A DNA stretch of 64,000 nt from the NCBI GenBank assembly GCA_036426205.1, contig CM071574.1, positions 8,418,864 to 8,482,863 of the forward strand, written 5' to 3'. Both the position numbers and the translations under genes were made by a program. This document shows positions 1 through 8,488 of the stretch, piece by piece (position 1 is the stretch's first letter; each line of letters starts with the position of its first letter). A model generated the notes under the pieces. That model did no database searches. It was not told the origin of the DNA and saw only the letters and a program-made list of their open reading frames with translations. Source of the stretch: Ascaphus truei (Eukaryota > Chordata > Amphibia > Anura > Ascaphidae).

Positions 1-84
1 GGGTCTGTGCCCCGCTGAACTTGGCCAAAGACCCCCCCAAGGCCCCATTCATTTGTATAGTTGTGGCTCCTACAGGGACAGGCC

Positions 85-182
85 CTTAGATAGGGATCTA
101 AGATGTATCTGTACAAGAGACCTTCTGGATTCATAAAATTGGCATCTTGTATCCAAAGGGTCTCAATGAAGATATAGAATAG
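85..182 (+). pseudogene. C-terminal remnant of a Penelope-like element ORF (PLE-1, GIY-YIG domain end)
   Basis: A short in-frame stretch ending at the TAG at 180-182 reads QETFWIHKIGILYPKGLNED. This is the typical end of the GIY-YIG endonuclease domain of Penelope-like elements, and matches QESLWIYKLQTLSPLGLNEE in the second element of this window (around 5035-5095). Just upstream the words RDLR appear in another frame, so the copy carries at least one frameshift near 100. The rest of the gene is cut off by the left edge. The Glu of QETFW is the expected catalytic glutamate of the nuclease. This is a dead or incomplete copy. Confidence 0.7.
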
Positions 183-575
183 ATATTTATGCTCTATATT
201 GACATAGTCTGATGGTCCTTCTTTTGCTTTTATTTTAATGACGATACATATATTTTTTATATATTTTATATATTTTTTTTATATTGTACTTAAGGTTCCA
301 TGTGTAATTATGTTTTAACACATGTTCCTTTCCTTCTATTCCAGATTAACACAATTATTTATGTACTTTTCAATGTATTTTTTATTTCTTAGTATAAGTG
401 TATATTTTAATATGAAACTTTTTGTGCCGTAAGTTCGGCTTGATGAGTGCAATTAGCCTGCACCTGTTTGAGTTCCCCTTCACCGGCTGTGCTTGGAGGA
501 GGACAATTGATACTCTGACCAGTCCCTGCAGATTGGGGGGTACTTAAATAGGTCCAGTACTCTTGATCATTATAT

Positions 576-619
576 ATTCCCTGATGAAGAAGCATTTGAG
601 CTTTGAAATGCGTTGGAAT
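576..619 (+). ncRNA. Hammerhead ribozyme-like motif H1 (PLE-1 3' region)
   Basis: Helix I pairs AUUCC (576-580) with GGAAU (615-619), 5 bp. The core CUGAUGA (581-587) is followed by one extra A, then helix II GAAGC/GCUUU (589-593, 600-604) and GAAA (605-608). Helix III is minimal: A608 and U609 against G612 and U613 around a 2-nt loop. The expected cleavage position is after U614. Deviations from a textbook hammerhead are the extra A after the core and a U in place of C after GAAA. Hammerhead motifs are known from Penelope-like elements; activity here is inferred. Confidence 0.6.
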
Positions 620-1149
620 GTGGTTTCCCCTTAACCCATTGGTGAAATATAATTATTGATCCGTGGGACTTTGAATCTGCTGCCTGGATGTTCCCGAAAT
701 ACGCCACACGATGACGCGATCCAGTGACGTGGCTGACGAGTCGACAGACGCGCGGAGGTGCCGTGTACCGTGCACGAGCGCCGTGAACTTCTCCACCAGG
801 AACGGCTGATCATAGCCTGCAGCAGTTTCCTTACCAATTTGGGACGTTACTATTACCAGTACACTGTGCAAACACCTGGACTGTGAGTACGAACCGTCGG
901 GCTACATTTCCACCATCTGAGGTGCCTGGCTATGTCAACGAGGAGCCTGCTGACCAACAGATGGTGTTCCGTCGACCAATAGATGATGTCCTGCTGATTC
1001 ATCCGGTCCTGTTGTTGGTGCTTGGGTAACATATATCCCATGAATGCTGATTTTATCTCACATTGATGTGCGCAGATTACTCACCTACCACTGTGTTTTT
1101 TAATTATATTTTATTGAATACACTATGAGCGTTGTGCGCTGTTCTTTTT

Positions 1150-1653
1150 GTGTTTTTCTGCCTTAGATAGGGACTCTGCCCCTTTAGTATGGATTGGGTT
1201 GAGGGACACAGCTGCTACGCTGAGCAGCCTGACAAGAGAGGTCTGGGACTAGACCTATTCGGAAACACAAAGTGACTGTCTTCAAGGTGGGATCACCTCA
1301 AAAAGGACAGCAACCCATGCGGAGACCAAGATGTCGCGGAGCATATTGCCGGTTCAGCGGATCCCTTGCTAGTTCATCTGCGCGCCCGGGTGCTGGAGCA
1401 CCCGGCAGGTACCTTTATTAAAGTGCACCAACCAAAGTACACACACTTAGTGGCAGCGCTGACCACAGGACAAGGGTGGGGGTTATATTGTGGACACAAC
1501 AAAGGTAGAGTGCCCAAGGGCCTCACACAGACTGTGGACGTGGTGTAGGGTACACGGTGGAGGGTGGTGCGTGGGTAGTTGTATCCATAGTACATATCAA
1601 TATAGAGTGTTAAGATCGTTAAGTTGGCCACTGAAGCTTACTGCTATATCATA
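1150..1653 (+). repeat. LTR-like repeat, left part, split by PLE-2
   Basis: This stretch, continued at 6118-6340, resembles 31850-32520: both have GGTGCTGGAGC followed by a GCAGGTACCT block and similar spacing of later blocks, and both end in a GTGGAGGCGCTG box. The PLE-2 insertion separates its two halves. No coding capacity is seen. It may be an LTR plus leader of an unidentified retroelement; the class is not established. Confidence 0.4.
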
Positions 1654-1668
1654 CGTTGTGTGGGTGTG
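1654..1668. repeat. Target-site duplication, left copy, of PLE-2
   Basis: CGTTGTGTGGGTGTG; the partner at 6118-6132 differs at one position. It directly abuts the left tail of PLE-2. Confidence 0.65.
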
Positions 1669-1811
1669 AAAACAAAAAACTTGCGCTCATATGTGATCTG
1701 TGATATAAAATAGTGACTTAAATATGGGTTATACAATACAACCTGATAGGTGAGGTTTTGTGCTGCTGGTCAATGGGAATGGCTCAAACACCAGGCTACA
1801 TGAAAACAAAG

Positions 1812-1929
1812 AAAAGACAGCGCAAAAAAACCATTGTGTAGTATATTAAAAATATTATTTATAATGTGAGGGTGAGTATTGCACGTACATCAAAAAACAG
1901 GGTTAATAGCATGACATGTTAGGGACATG
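1812..1929 (+). repeat. Left inverted arm of PLE-2 (118 bp)
   Basis: This is the exact reverse complement of 6000-6117. Its last three bases (1927-1929) are the ATG of ORF1, so the arm ends on the ORF1 start codon. Transcripts reading through both arms could form a long hairpin enclosing the coding region. Confidence 0.85.
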
Positions 1930-2766
1930 AATCCCACTTTTGGAAGGGATAATATCCAATTTATGAAAGAATGGGATAGAATTCAGGAGGAATGTTCAAG
2001 AGAACTAATGAGATTGATCATCTTTGAACGCAGTAGAACAATTGCAGCTTTAGAAAAAGATATCTGTAAAAAAAATTTAGTTTTGGAACCGTTAGTCATA
2101 CATACTGACTGTTCCAAATTGGAATGCGAACTCAAAATGACTCTAGAGTCAACGACGGAGGAGATTATGCTTAATAAGCAGAAATTTTTTTATCGTGATA
2201 AACATGATTATGATAATGGTCGACAAAAGGATTGGAATAGATCCGAAAGGGAAAAAGGTATTGTTTCTAATGGTCAAAATCCCCCCAATAAATATCATGG
2301 GAATAATTACCAAAAGAAAAAAAGGGAGAATAGTCTCCATTTTGAGGGTGAACGGGTCCATAAGGAACAACCTAAAGATAACCATAGACCCTTTAAAAGT
2401 TATCGAAAAAAGTCACAAGATAGGCGACATAATAGTTACAATAAAAGGAGGGATAGTTCTAACAATAGGTCAGAGTATGTACATAAAGAACCTCAAAAGA
2501 AAGATACTCATCAGAAAGAAAAACAGTATGACCACCAGAGGGCGAATACACCCCCTAGGAAAGACTGTGAGCGACTATCCCCTAAGAAATCCCTTTTTCT
2601 GGAGGAACTCAAACAGAGATATTTGGGTTCGAAGGAAAAGGGGAATACAGTAAGAGAGAAAGAGAAGAAAAATGTAGAGACTCCCAGGTCACAAAAAAGA
2701 CACCACTCACCAGAAGAGGAACAAGAGCAGGGTGTAAGACCAAAACAAAGAAGGGAGTCGAATTAA
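1927..2766 (+). CDS. PLE-2 ORF1: lysine/arginine-rich putative nucleic-acid-binding protein
   Basis: 279 codons. The N-terminal third (about residues 1-95) looks helical, with many charged and hydrophobic residues. The rest is very rich in Lys, Arg, Asn, Gln, Asp and Ser, with clusters such as SYRKKSQDRR and QKRHHSP, and looks disordered and basic. No zinc knuckle, RT or nuclease motif is visible. A basic, low-complexity upstream ORF fits an RNA-binding role like ORF1 proteins of other retroelements, but this is inference. The ATG lies at the inner edge of the left inverted arm. ORF1 overlaps the open stretch of ORF2 (from 2586) by about 180 bp in a different frame (the -1 frame), which leaves room for frameshifted translation. 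Confidence 0.6.
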   Translation: MNPTFGRDNIQFMKEWDRIQEECSRELMRLIIFERSRTIAALEKDICKKNLVLEPLVIHTDCSKLECELKMTLESTTEEIMLNKQKFFYRDKHDYDNGRQKDWNRSEREKGIVSNGQNPPNKYHGNNYQKKKRENSLHFEGERVHKEQPKDNHRPFKSYRKKSQDRRHNSYNKRRDSSNNRSEYVHKEPQKKDTHQKEKQYDHQRANTPPRKDCERLSPKKSLFLEELKQRYLGSKEKGNTVREKEKKNVETPRSQKRHHSPEEEQEQGVRPKQRRESN

Positions 2767-3155
2767 CCAATAACGAATCCTTTAAGGGTATTTTTAATTT
2801 ATCCAATGTTGATCTCACTTTGTGCCAAAAACTGGTTCTTAGTAAAGAGCTTAAATTTTCACAATCAAGTGGTCCCAATGGTTTTCAGTTATTTTCTGAT
2901 CTGCATAAGTTCACTAGGAACTTGACATTGAAGAGGCATTTCCTTAAAAAAGAGACAGGAATTGACCCAAGTAATATGACTGTTAGTGCAGATCCCACTG
3001 ATATAGACCCAATTTTGACATTATGTCAACATAGTGATTTTAAACCACCATCAAGGTTTTATCCGGCCCAAAGTAAAGGGAGTTTTATTGATTCGTTTTT
3101 TAATATAGTAAATAATGAATTTACATCACTGGTAAAAAAAATTTTAAACATCTGA
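2586..3155 (+). pseudogene. PLE-2 ORF2, N-terminal segment (out of frame with the RT core)
   Basis: Open from just after a stop at 2583-2585 to the TGA at 3153-3155. From about 2757 it reads KGVELTNNESFKGIFNLS and then VLSKELKFSQSS, matching the conserved region before the RT of Penelope-like proteins (an NLS...L..VL.KGLKF pattern), followed by DLHKFTRNLTLKRHF. There is no in-frame ATG before this conserved region. It joins the RT core only by a frame change at an A8 run (3134-3141). Either this copy carries an indel or the assembly miscounted the homopolymer. It belongs with the segment that starts at 3148. Confidence 0.65.
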
Positions 3156-5205
3156 CATACCACATAACCTCAGTTATCAAGAACATCTAGCATTAAAAGA
3201 ACTTCAAGACAGGAAAGATCTAATCATAAGGCAGGCAGATAAAGGTGGAGGAGTTGTTATCCAAAACCGTGAAAGTTATGAAAAGGAGGCCATGCGCATT
3301 TTGAACGACCCTGGTAACTATAGTAAACTCAGTCAGGACCCGACAAAGAATTTTGTCTCTGAGCTACAGGGCCTTCTCGATGAGGCTGTTGCATCCACAG
3401 TATTATCCAAATCAGAATATCAATTTTTGAATGTTTTATTCCCCACTATACCAGTGTATTATCACCTTCCCAAGATACACAAGGCCTCTATCGATCCACC
3501 GGGTAGACCTATAATCTCCGGAATTGGATCTTTAACGTCAAACTTGTCGCAGTATGTGGATTTTTTTCTGCAAAAATATGTGAAAATACTGCCATCATAT
3601 ATTAAAGACACTACTGCCGTTTTAAATCTAGTTAAGACTATTCAATGGCAGGAAGGATATAGATGGGCAACGTTTGACGTTCAATCCCTTTATACATGTA
3701 TTCCCCATGATAAAGGGATTGGGGCAATAAAGGAGACGTTATCTAAAGATATGGATCTTCACCCTTTATATTGTGAATTTATTATCGATGCCATCACTTT
3801 TATATTGTCACATAACTACTTTCTATTTTTAAATCAGTTCTATTTACAGGTGTGTGGCACTGCCATGGGGACGCGATTTGCTCCCAGTTATGCGAACATA
3901 TACATGGGGATATGGAAAGATAACTTTATATGGCACAATAACCCATTTGCTAATAGAGTTATTGTATGGCAAAGATATATCGATGACGTCTTGTGTGTCT
4001 GGGAGGGTGGTGAGGACACCCTGGAGCTCTTTAAGGTCTATCTGAATACAAATGACTACAATTTGAAATTTACATCTGAGTCAAATATTAGTCAGATAGA
4101 CTTTTTAGACCTAAGTTTAGTGTCAAGAGTTGGTGAAAATATTAATACTAAAACTTATTTCAAAAAAGTGGATACTAACAGCTTCCTTTTGTCTTCTAGC
4201 AACCATAAAAGATCTTGGATTGACAACATACCCCAAAGTCAGTTCATGCGCATCAAACGCAACTGCAGTCTCCAAGCTGACTTTGAAGTTCAATCAGTCT
4301 CTCTTTTGGAGAGATTCATGGAACGTGGGTATGACAAGGCCCTTTTGCTCAGCTCATTAGAAAAAGTGGACAGAATGGAAAGGGACTCTCTACTGATTCA
4401 GAAAAAAAGAATAGCAAATGAAGAGGTAGATGATAAAATGAAAGTTCCATTCATCACAGAGTTTAGCTCAGTTAGCACTAGTGTGCAAAAAATAATTAAT
4501 AAAAACTGGGGTATTCTCTGTAATGATCCGATTTTGGGCCCCTCTCTCCATAAAAATCAGAGTTTCATTTATCGTCGGGCAAAGACCCTAAAGCATTTCC
4601 TGGCGCCTAGTGATATTGGTTCACCAATAAATACATCTTTGGAGCCATCATGGATGCCGAGTAAACCAAACGGCAATTACTGCTGTGGGAAGTGCAAAGC
4701 CTGCAAAATGCTAAATTCTAATCGTAAAACTTTTATATCTAATGCAACAAAAGAAAAGTTTACAGTGAAAGATTGTATATCTTGCAAATCCACGTATGTG
4801 GTTTATTTATTGCAATGTCCTTGTGGATATCAATATGTTGGGCGAACAAAAAGATTTTTAAGAGTCAGGATTCTAGAACACGCTAGAAATATCAGATTAG
4901 GATTTGAACAACATAGCGTGTCTAGACATTTTAAAATCAAACATGACTGTGACCCTTCGTTCCTGACATATATAGGTATCCAGACTGTACAATCAGGAAG
5001 ACGTGGTGGAGACAGAGATAAAAAACTATCTAAACAAGAAAGTCTGTGGATTTACAAACTCCAGACTCTGTCTCCACTAGGTCTAAATGAGGAGATTTTA
5101 ATTAGATTTTTAATTAGATATTTGATTAATACCAGTGATTTCAATCTTAAATATAATTTTTTAAGATTTTTTAAAATACCTTTCTCTCTGAACAAATTAG
5201 ACTAA
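3148..5205 (+). CDS. PLE-2 ORF2, main segment: reverse transcriptase plus GIY-YIG endonuclease
   Basis: About 685 codons are open to the stop at 5203-5205. Near the start comes ADKGG (about 3235), then YHLPKIHK (3460) and GRPIISG, both signatures of Penelope-like RTs. RT motif A is FDVQSLYTCIPH (3673), motif B GTAMGTRFAPS (3856) and motif C YIDD (3976-3987), with FLDL after it. The C-terminal third has a Cys cluster (CCGKCKAC at 4681; CISC at 4771) and the GIY-YIG nuclease: YVVYLL (4795), YVGRT (4834) with the expected Arg, and catalytic Glu in KQESLW (5038). All catalytic motifs look intact. The protein would copy its RNA at a nick made by its own nuclease. It lacks a clean start because the upstream segment is in another frame. 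Confidence 0.85.
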   Translation, partial: TSDIPHNLSYQEHLALKELQDRKDLIIRQADKGGGVVIQNRESYEKEAMRILNDPGNYSKLSQDPTKNFVSELQGLLDEAVASTVLSKSEYQFLNVLFPTIPVYYHLPKIHKASIDPPGRPIISGIGSLTSNLSQYVDFFLQKYVKILPSYIKDTTAVLNLVKTIQWQEGYRWATFDVQSLYTCIPHDKGIGAIKETLSKDMDLHPLYCEFIIDAITFILSHNYFLFLNQFYLQVCGTAMGTRFAPSYANIYMGIWKDNFIWHNNPFANRVIVWQRYIDDVLCVWEGGEDTLELFKVYLNTNDYNLKFTSESNISQIDFLDLSLVSRVGENINTKTYFKKVDTNSFLLSSSNHKRSWIDNIPQSQFMRIKRNCSLQADFEVQSVSLLERFMERGYDKALLLSSLEKVDRMERDSLLIQKKRIANEEVDDKMKVPFITEFSSVSTSVQKIINKNWGILCNDPILGPSLHKNQSFIYRRAKTLKHFLAPSDIGSPINTSLEPSWMPSKPNGNYCCGKCKACKMLNSNRKTFISNATKEKFTVKDCISCKSTYVVYLLQCPCGYQYVGRTKRFLRVRILEHARNIRLGFEQHSVSRHFKIKHDCDPSFLTYIGIQTVQSGRRGGDRDKKLSKQESLWIYKLQTLSPLGLNEEILIRFLIRYLINTSDFNLKYNFLRFFKIPFSLNKLD

Positions 5206-5999
5206 TGTCCATTCCTAAAGATCTATTCCTAGACTATTACATTATCATATAGATTTTTATATGAACCTATATATACTCGCTAGAAGTCATATATAAATCT
5301 ATGGTATTTTTAACTATTGGGATATAGCACTTTACATCTTTTGATATGTAATTTTATTATGTGATTAATTTTTGTCTCTTTATTTTTTAGAGTTCTTTCC
5401 GCATCATTGTATGCTATTAAAGCTAATTATTATTATAAGTGTTTTTTACCCCATGTATGTTTATATATTAGATTGATTGTGCTGACTGAGCCCCTCCACG
5501 GGATGAGTAATCACCTCTCCAGGTGGGGGAGTTGAATTAAATCAGTTTGGCCAATAACAGTGAAGCTGAGAGTATAAGAACCGCCCCCGGAACTTCCTCT
5601 ATCATTCCCTGACGAAGTACGAAAGTACGAAACGCGTAGGAGAGGGCGCGTTCCTTTATCTTTTACATATATCCCCATTGCGGCTTTATATTTGAACATT
5701 TGTTTTATTGTGGGACTTGTCTGGGACTCGTTTGACCACTCGATCGCATATTGCCAAGGAGTGACGCACCAAAGACGCGACCGGCCGAGAGACGCTGCCG
5801 GATGACGTCACACGCTAGCGTGGACTAACCAGGAAGTAACGCGGCGATCAACCCTTCTGAACCACCGCCGGGAGCTCCTTGAACACGCGGGAAGGTTCCC
5901 CAACGCTGAGCTGTACATGCCAATTCTGGATACCAGCAGCTTGAGGGAGGACGTCTAAGTAACCTGTGTTCGTGTCCTGCTGTGCCTGCCGAGTGGTAA
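5206..5999 (+). other. PLE-2 3' untranslated region
   Basis: AT-rich to about 5480, then a more GC-rich part holding the hammerhead motif (5605-5642) and a CpG-rich stretch (5740-5830). No ORF of note. The same order (AT-rich, hammerhead, CpG-rich, terminus) occurs in PLE-1. Confidence 0.6.
5605..5642 (+). ncRNA. Hammerhead ribozyme-like motif H2 (PLE-2 3' region)
   Basis: Core CUGACGA (5609-5615), one extra A, helix II GUAC/GUAC closed by a GAAA loop (5617-5628), GAAA (5629-5632), a minimal helix III (A5632 and C5633 against G5636 and U5637, 2-nt loop), a predicted GUA cleavage triplet ending at 5638, and helix I GGAG (5639-5642) with UUCC (5605-5608) including one G-U pair. It lies 400 bp after the ORF2 stop. 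It has the same organisation as H1. Confidence 0.6.
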
Positions 6000-6117
6000 C
6001 ATGTCCCTAACATGTCATGCTATTAACCCTGTTTTTTGATGTACGTGCAATACTCACCCTCACATTATAAATAATATTTTTAATATACTACACAATGGTT
6101 TTTTTGCGCTGTCTTTT
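6000..6117 (-). repeat. Right inverted arm of PLE-2 (118 bp)
   Basis: Exact reverse complement of 1812-1929. Its outer edge abuts the right copy of the 15-bp target duplication (6118-6132). Confidence 0.85.
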
Positions 6118-6340
6118 CGTTGTGTGCGTGTGTATTGAATTGTGTCCTGTGAGGGGCTCCTCCCACTCCATTGGGATCCCTCTCAGGTGGAGGCGCTGCA
6201 CCGGTATTTGTAAGTGTAACCCTGTTTCCCCCACCCAATCTCACATAGGGCCTCTCTCTGGGAAACTCGCTCTGGTTACATGGCACAGTGTGGTGCAAAC
6301 CTGCTGGTAACAGGGGGCCCCTGGGTCTCCCGCATGGTGG
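6118..6340 (+). repeat. LTR-like repeat, right part (continuation of 1150-1653), with GTGGAGGCGCTGCACC box
   Basis: Begins with the right target duplication of PLE-2 and carries the box GTGGAGGCGCTGCACC at about 6188-6203. The same box occurs at about 23411 (+), 32498 (+, slightly diverged) and on the minus strand at about 7463-7478. Its position after LTR-like sequence makes a primer-binding site possible, but the matching tRNA was not identified. Confidence 0.35.
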
Positions 6341-7059
6341 TATAGGGGAATAACAGGACAGACTTCTGAGGTCTTGCTCAAATTGTACTCACAGGTGCAG
6401 CGCCTCATCACGTGTAGCCCCCAGGTGTATGGGGAGAAGTCTCTGCAGAAGAATCTCATCCCCCTCCTCCTAATAGACTTCAGTCTCAGGCAGGAGGTAT
6501 AATAAAACACAGTGTCCTTTATTCTGTCTATGTTTTCAGCAGCATCCGTTGATAGCAGTTGAAGGGTGTCCCCCCTCAGGATGTCCCTGGATCCACTCCC
6601 AGCCAAAGGGCACCGAGAGTGGTCCTTGCTCTTCCCTTATCCCCTGGTGGGATAAGAGGTAACGGTTTCCCACCGCTCCCCTAAGGGAGGGCCCCAAACT
6701 GCCAGAGCCCTGACAGCTTAGTTTGGGTAAACCAGCCTCTATCACGGTAGAGGCAGACTGGCTAAATACAGGAAGTGCAATGCATTTAGTACAGATCCAG
6801 TAAGCACCACCCCTGTACCACTAATTGGACATAAGGGCTGATGACATTACCTTCTCTGACTCACTGCACTGCATGTGTGGAGAAACTCCATGATTAGTCC
6901 TGGCAAACCTACCCTTACTAGGCTTTACTGCCAGGAGGAGAGCAGACCTATAGCCCAAAAAACAATCAGGACTACATAAGTATATCACCCCAGGCTCCCA
7001 GTGGCGGAGGCTTAGGCTCCTGCGAGTCAACAGGTATAGAACAGCATCAGTAGCTTCTG
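6341..7059. repeat. Unclassified interspersed repeat, similar in layout to 21240-21720
   Basis: This segment and 21240-21720 share order and wording of several blocks (GGCAGGAGGTAT, GTCCCTGGAYC, a TTAGGGA/CTAAGGGAG block, GGCAGACTGG). No intact ORF is seen. Likely internal sequence of the LTR-like family whose box is at 6188. Confidence 0.35.
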
Positions 7060-7325
7060 TGTTCAGGAGGAAACCGGGCTACAGATGCATAGCCAGTAAA
7101 CCCACCCACAGACAGCTGTTTCGACCTTAATGGGTCTCCTCAGTGTGGGGTTGGTTATACTGACTTTGCAAAATGAAGCAGGGATAGGTTTCACCACACT
7201 TAGTTAAGTTATGGTGGGTAAAAAAAAGGTGACAAAAACCCTCCACAGCAAAGCATATAGCAAATGGAAATATTACTGTGTGCTCATTTGCATGTCTTAG
7301 ACAGGTCTGCAACACTATATATTTA
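7060..7325 (-). repeat. Ribozyme-bearing interspersed repeat, copy 1
   Basis: This repeat holds the H3 hammerhead motif, then (reading +) AATGAAGCAGGGATAGGTTT, a poly-A block, CCCTCCACAG and CATTTGCATGTC. Related pieces occur at 11740-11885, 22300-22660, 33330-33425, 55490-55612 and 56080-56250. No coding capacity. Confidence 0.5.
7105..7149 (-). ncRNA. Hammerhead ribozyme-like motif H3, canonical
   Basis: Read on the minus strand: helix I CCCACA/UGUGGG (6 bp), core CUGAGGA, helix II GACC/GGUC with a CAUUAA loop and the usual G-C closing pair, GAAAC, a short helix III (AC/GU around an AGCU loop) and a GUC cleavage triplet directly before helix I. No core position departs from the hammerhead consensus CUGANGA...GAAA...UH. 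This is the best textbook hammerhead in the window. It belongs to an interspersed repeat with poorer copies at 11836 and 22541. Confidence 0.75.
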
Positions 7326-7439
7326 TAAATACACACCCTTTCCCCTATCCCTATGGTAAACAGCGATAAGTACGGTACTGGTGCTACCTGTTAGGCGTAC
7401 AGAAGGCCTGATCCTCCGCTCATAGGGAGCCTGGGGTGA

Positions 7440-8194
7440 CTGTGTGTTCTCTATATCTCGGTGGTGCAGCGCCTCCACCTATGAAGATCCTGGGTAACCG
7501 TATGGCTCCTCATAGGAACCCGTATACCTTTACGGTATACCCCAATAACATACTCACAACCAGGTATAATATAACTCCTTTACCTCAAATAGTAATCACA
7601 CACAATACACAGTAATAACAGGGGTAACAGCGATATCGTCCGGGGGTAGCTAGCCCCAATAGTACCTAGGGTGCTTGGGCACCTGTAACCCAGTGTCCAG
7701 CAAGCGACCCCTCCCAACGTGTGTGTGAGGGCAGCGCTACCCTCTCCCTTGCGTTGGTGCACAATAGCTTCCTGGTTTAATGTCCAACCAGGCTACACTT
7801 CCAAGCAAAGACAAGAATAACAGCAGGGTCCCACGCTGCGGGGTCTCCAACAACAAGCCCCTCACACCTTATGTCAGGATGCTGGCTGGTAACACAGGCC
7901 GCTGTGGAAGCCTCCCTCTGCATTCTGATCTGCTCCGCTGGGCTCCCTAGCTACTGGCAGCTACCTAATCATAGGGCCAGCCCTGGACACGTCTCTAATG
8001 TGAGGGGAACTACCTGGGGCCTAGGGGCAGGCTTTGGCCTAGTCCGGTAGCTTAACAGGCTCCCTGGACACCACCTTACTCCTCCCTGGCTCCGGATACT
8101 CTGACAAGGTCACCTTTGTACCGTGGAGGATATCCTGTCTCTCTGGGCCTCTTCCTTCCGGCCGCGCCAACCTTTAAGATGGCTGCCGCATTAC
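7440..8194 (-). repeat. LTR-like repeat, minus orientation, with GTGGAGGCGCTGCACC box
   Basis: The box lies at about 7463-7478 (minus strand). The rest of this segment shares blocks with 29890-30720: TCCAACA-ACCCCTCACACCTTAT, a GGGGCCTAGGGG block, CTCCCTGGACAC and TGGAGGATATCCT. No ORF is supported. Interpreted as the LTR of the same family as 31850-32520. Confidence 0.4.
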
Positions 8195-8378
8195 AGGTAG
8201 TCCTCACTTTACAACGTTCCCTTTCTGTCGGATGTGTTTTCCGACGGCGTATAATGCAGTCCAAAAACTCATTATCTGCCGTAGTTTTCACGTATCTGAC
8301 GGAAACCGCCGCCGGTTAACATGGGTCCCGCTTTCCGACTGTCCGCTATCCGACGTGGGTTTGCGTGACGCATTACAC
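8195..8378. mobile_element. MITE-like repeat, AGGYAGTCCTC family, copy 1
   Basis: Begins AGGTAGTCCTCACTTTACAA and carries ATCCGAC/TTCCGAC words and TTAACATGGG, as does 42491-42715, which has both ends. The right end here is lost in the adjacent CA/TA microsatellite. Confidence 0.5.
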
Positions 8379-8385
8379 ACACACA

Positions 8386-8416
<31 letters not shown>

Positions 8417-8427
8417 TATATATACAT

Positions 8428-8462
<35 letters not shown>

Positions 8463-8488
8463 CACACACACATACACACACACAAGGT
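8379..8488. repeat. Compound (CA)n/(TA)n microsatellite
   Basis: Runs of ACAC and TATA with short interruptions. Open frames across it are artefacts of the simple repeat. Confidence 0.9.

Larger units (their letters stand above)
1..1150 (+). mobile_element. 3' end of Penelope-like element PLE-1
   Basis: This segment holds the last codons of the ORF, an AT-rich 3' region (200-420), a hammerhead-like motif (576-619), a CpG-rich stretch (690-790) and a terminus near 1136-1149 that resembles the terminus of PLE-2 (both carry GCGCTGT followed by a T run). The spacing from ORF stop to hammerhead is about 394 bp, against about 400 bp in PLE-2, so the two elements share one 3' architecture although they have diverged strongly. 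The exact right boundary is uncertain because no target duplication can be checked. Confidence 0.55.
1669..6117 (+). mobile_element. Penelope-like retroelement PLE-2, nearly complete, with inverted terminal arms
   Basis: The element runs from a 143-bp left tail (1669-1811) through a left arm (1812-1929), ORF1 (1927-2766), ORF2 (about 2586-5205), a hammerhead motif (5605-5642) and a right arm (6000-6117). The arms are 118 bp and, by base-by-base reading, perfect inverted repeats of each other. Flanks carry a 15-bp direct repeat with one mismatch (CGTTGTGTGGGTGTG at 1654-1668; CGTTGTGTGCGTGTG at 6118-6132), read as the target duplication. Perfect arms argue for a recent insertion. Penelope-like elements use an RT related to telomerase and a GIY-YIG nuclease; inverted partial terminal repeats are a known feature of the group. 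Confidence 0.8.

Noticed and set aside
2149..2653. Overlapping frames inside PLE-2 ORF1 on both strands
   Set aside because: Shadows of the A-rich ORF1; composition only, no motifs.
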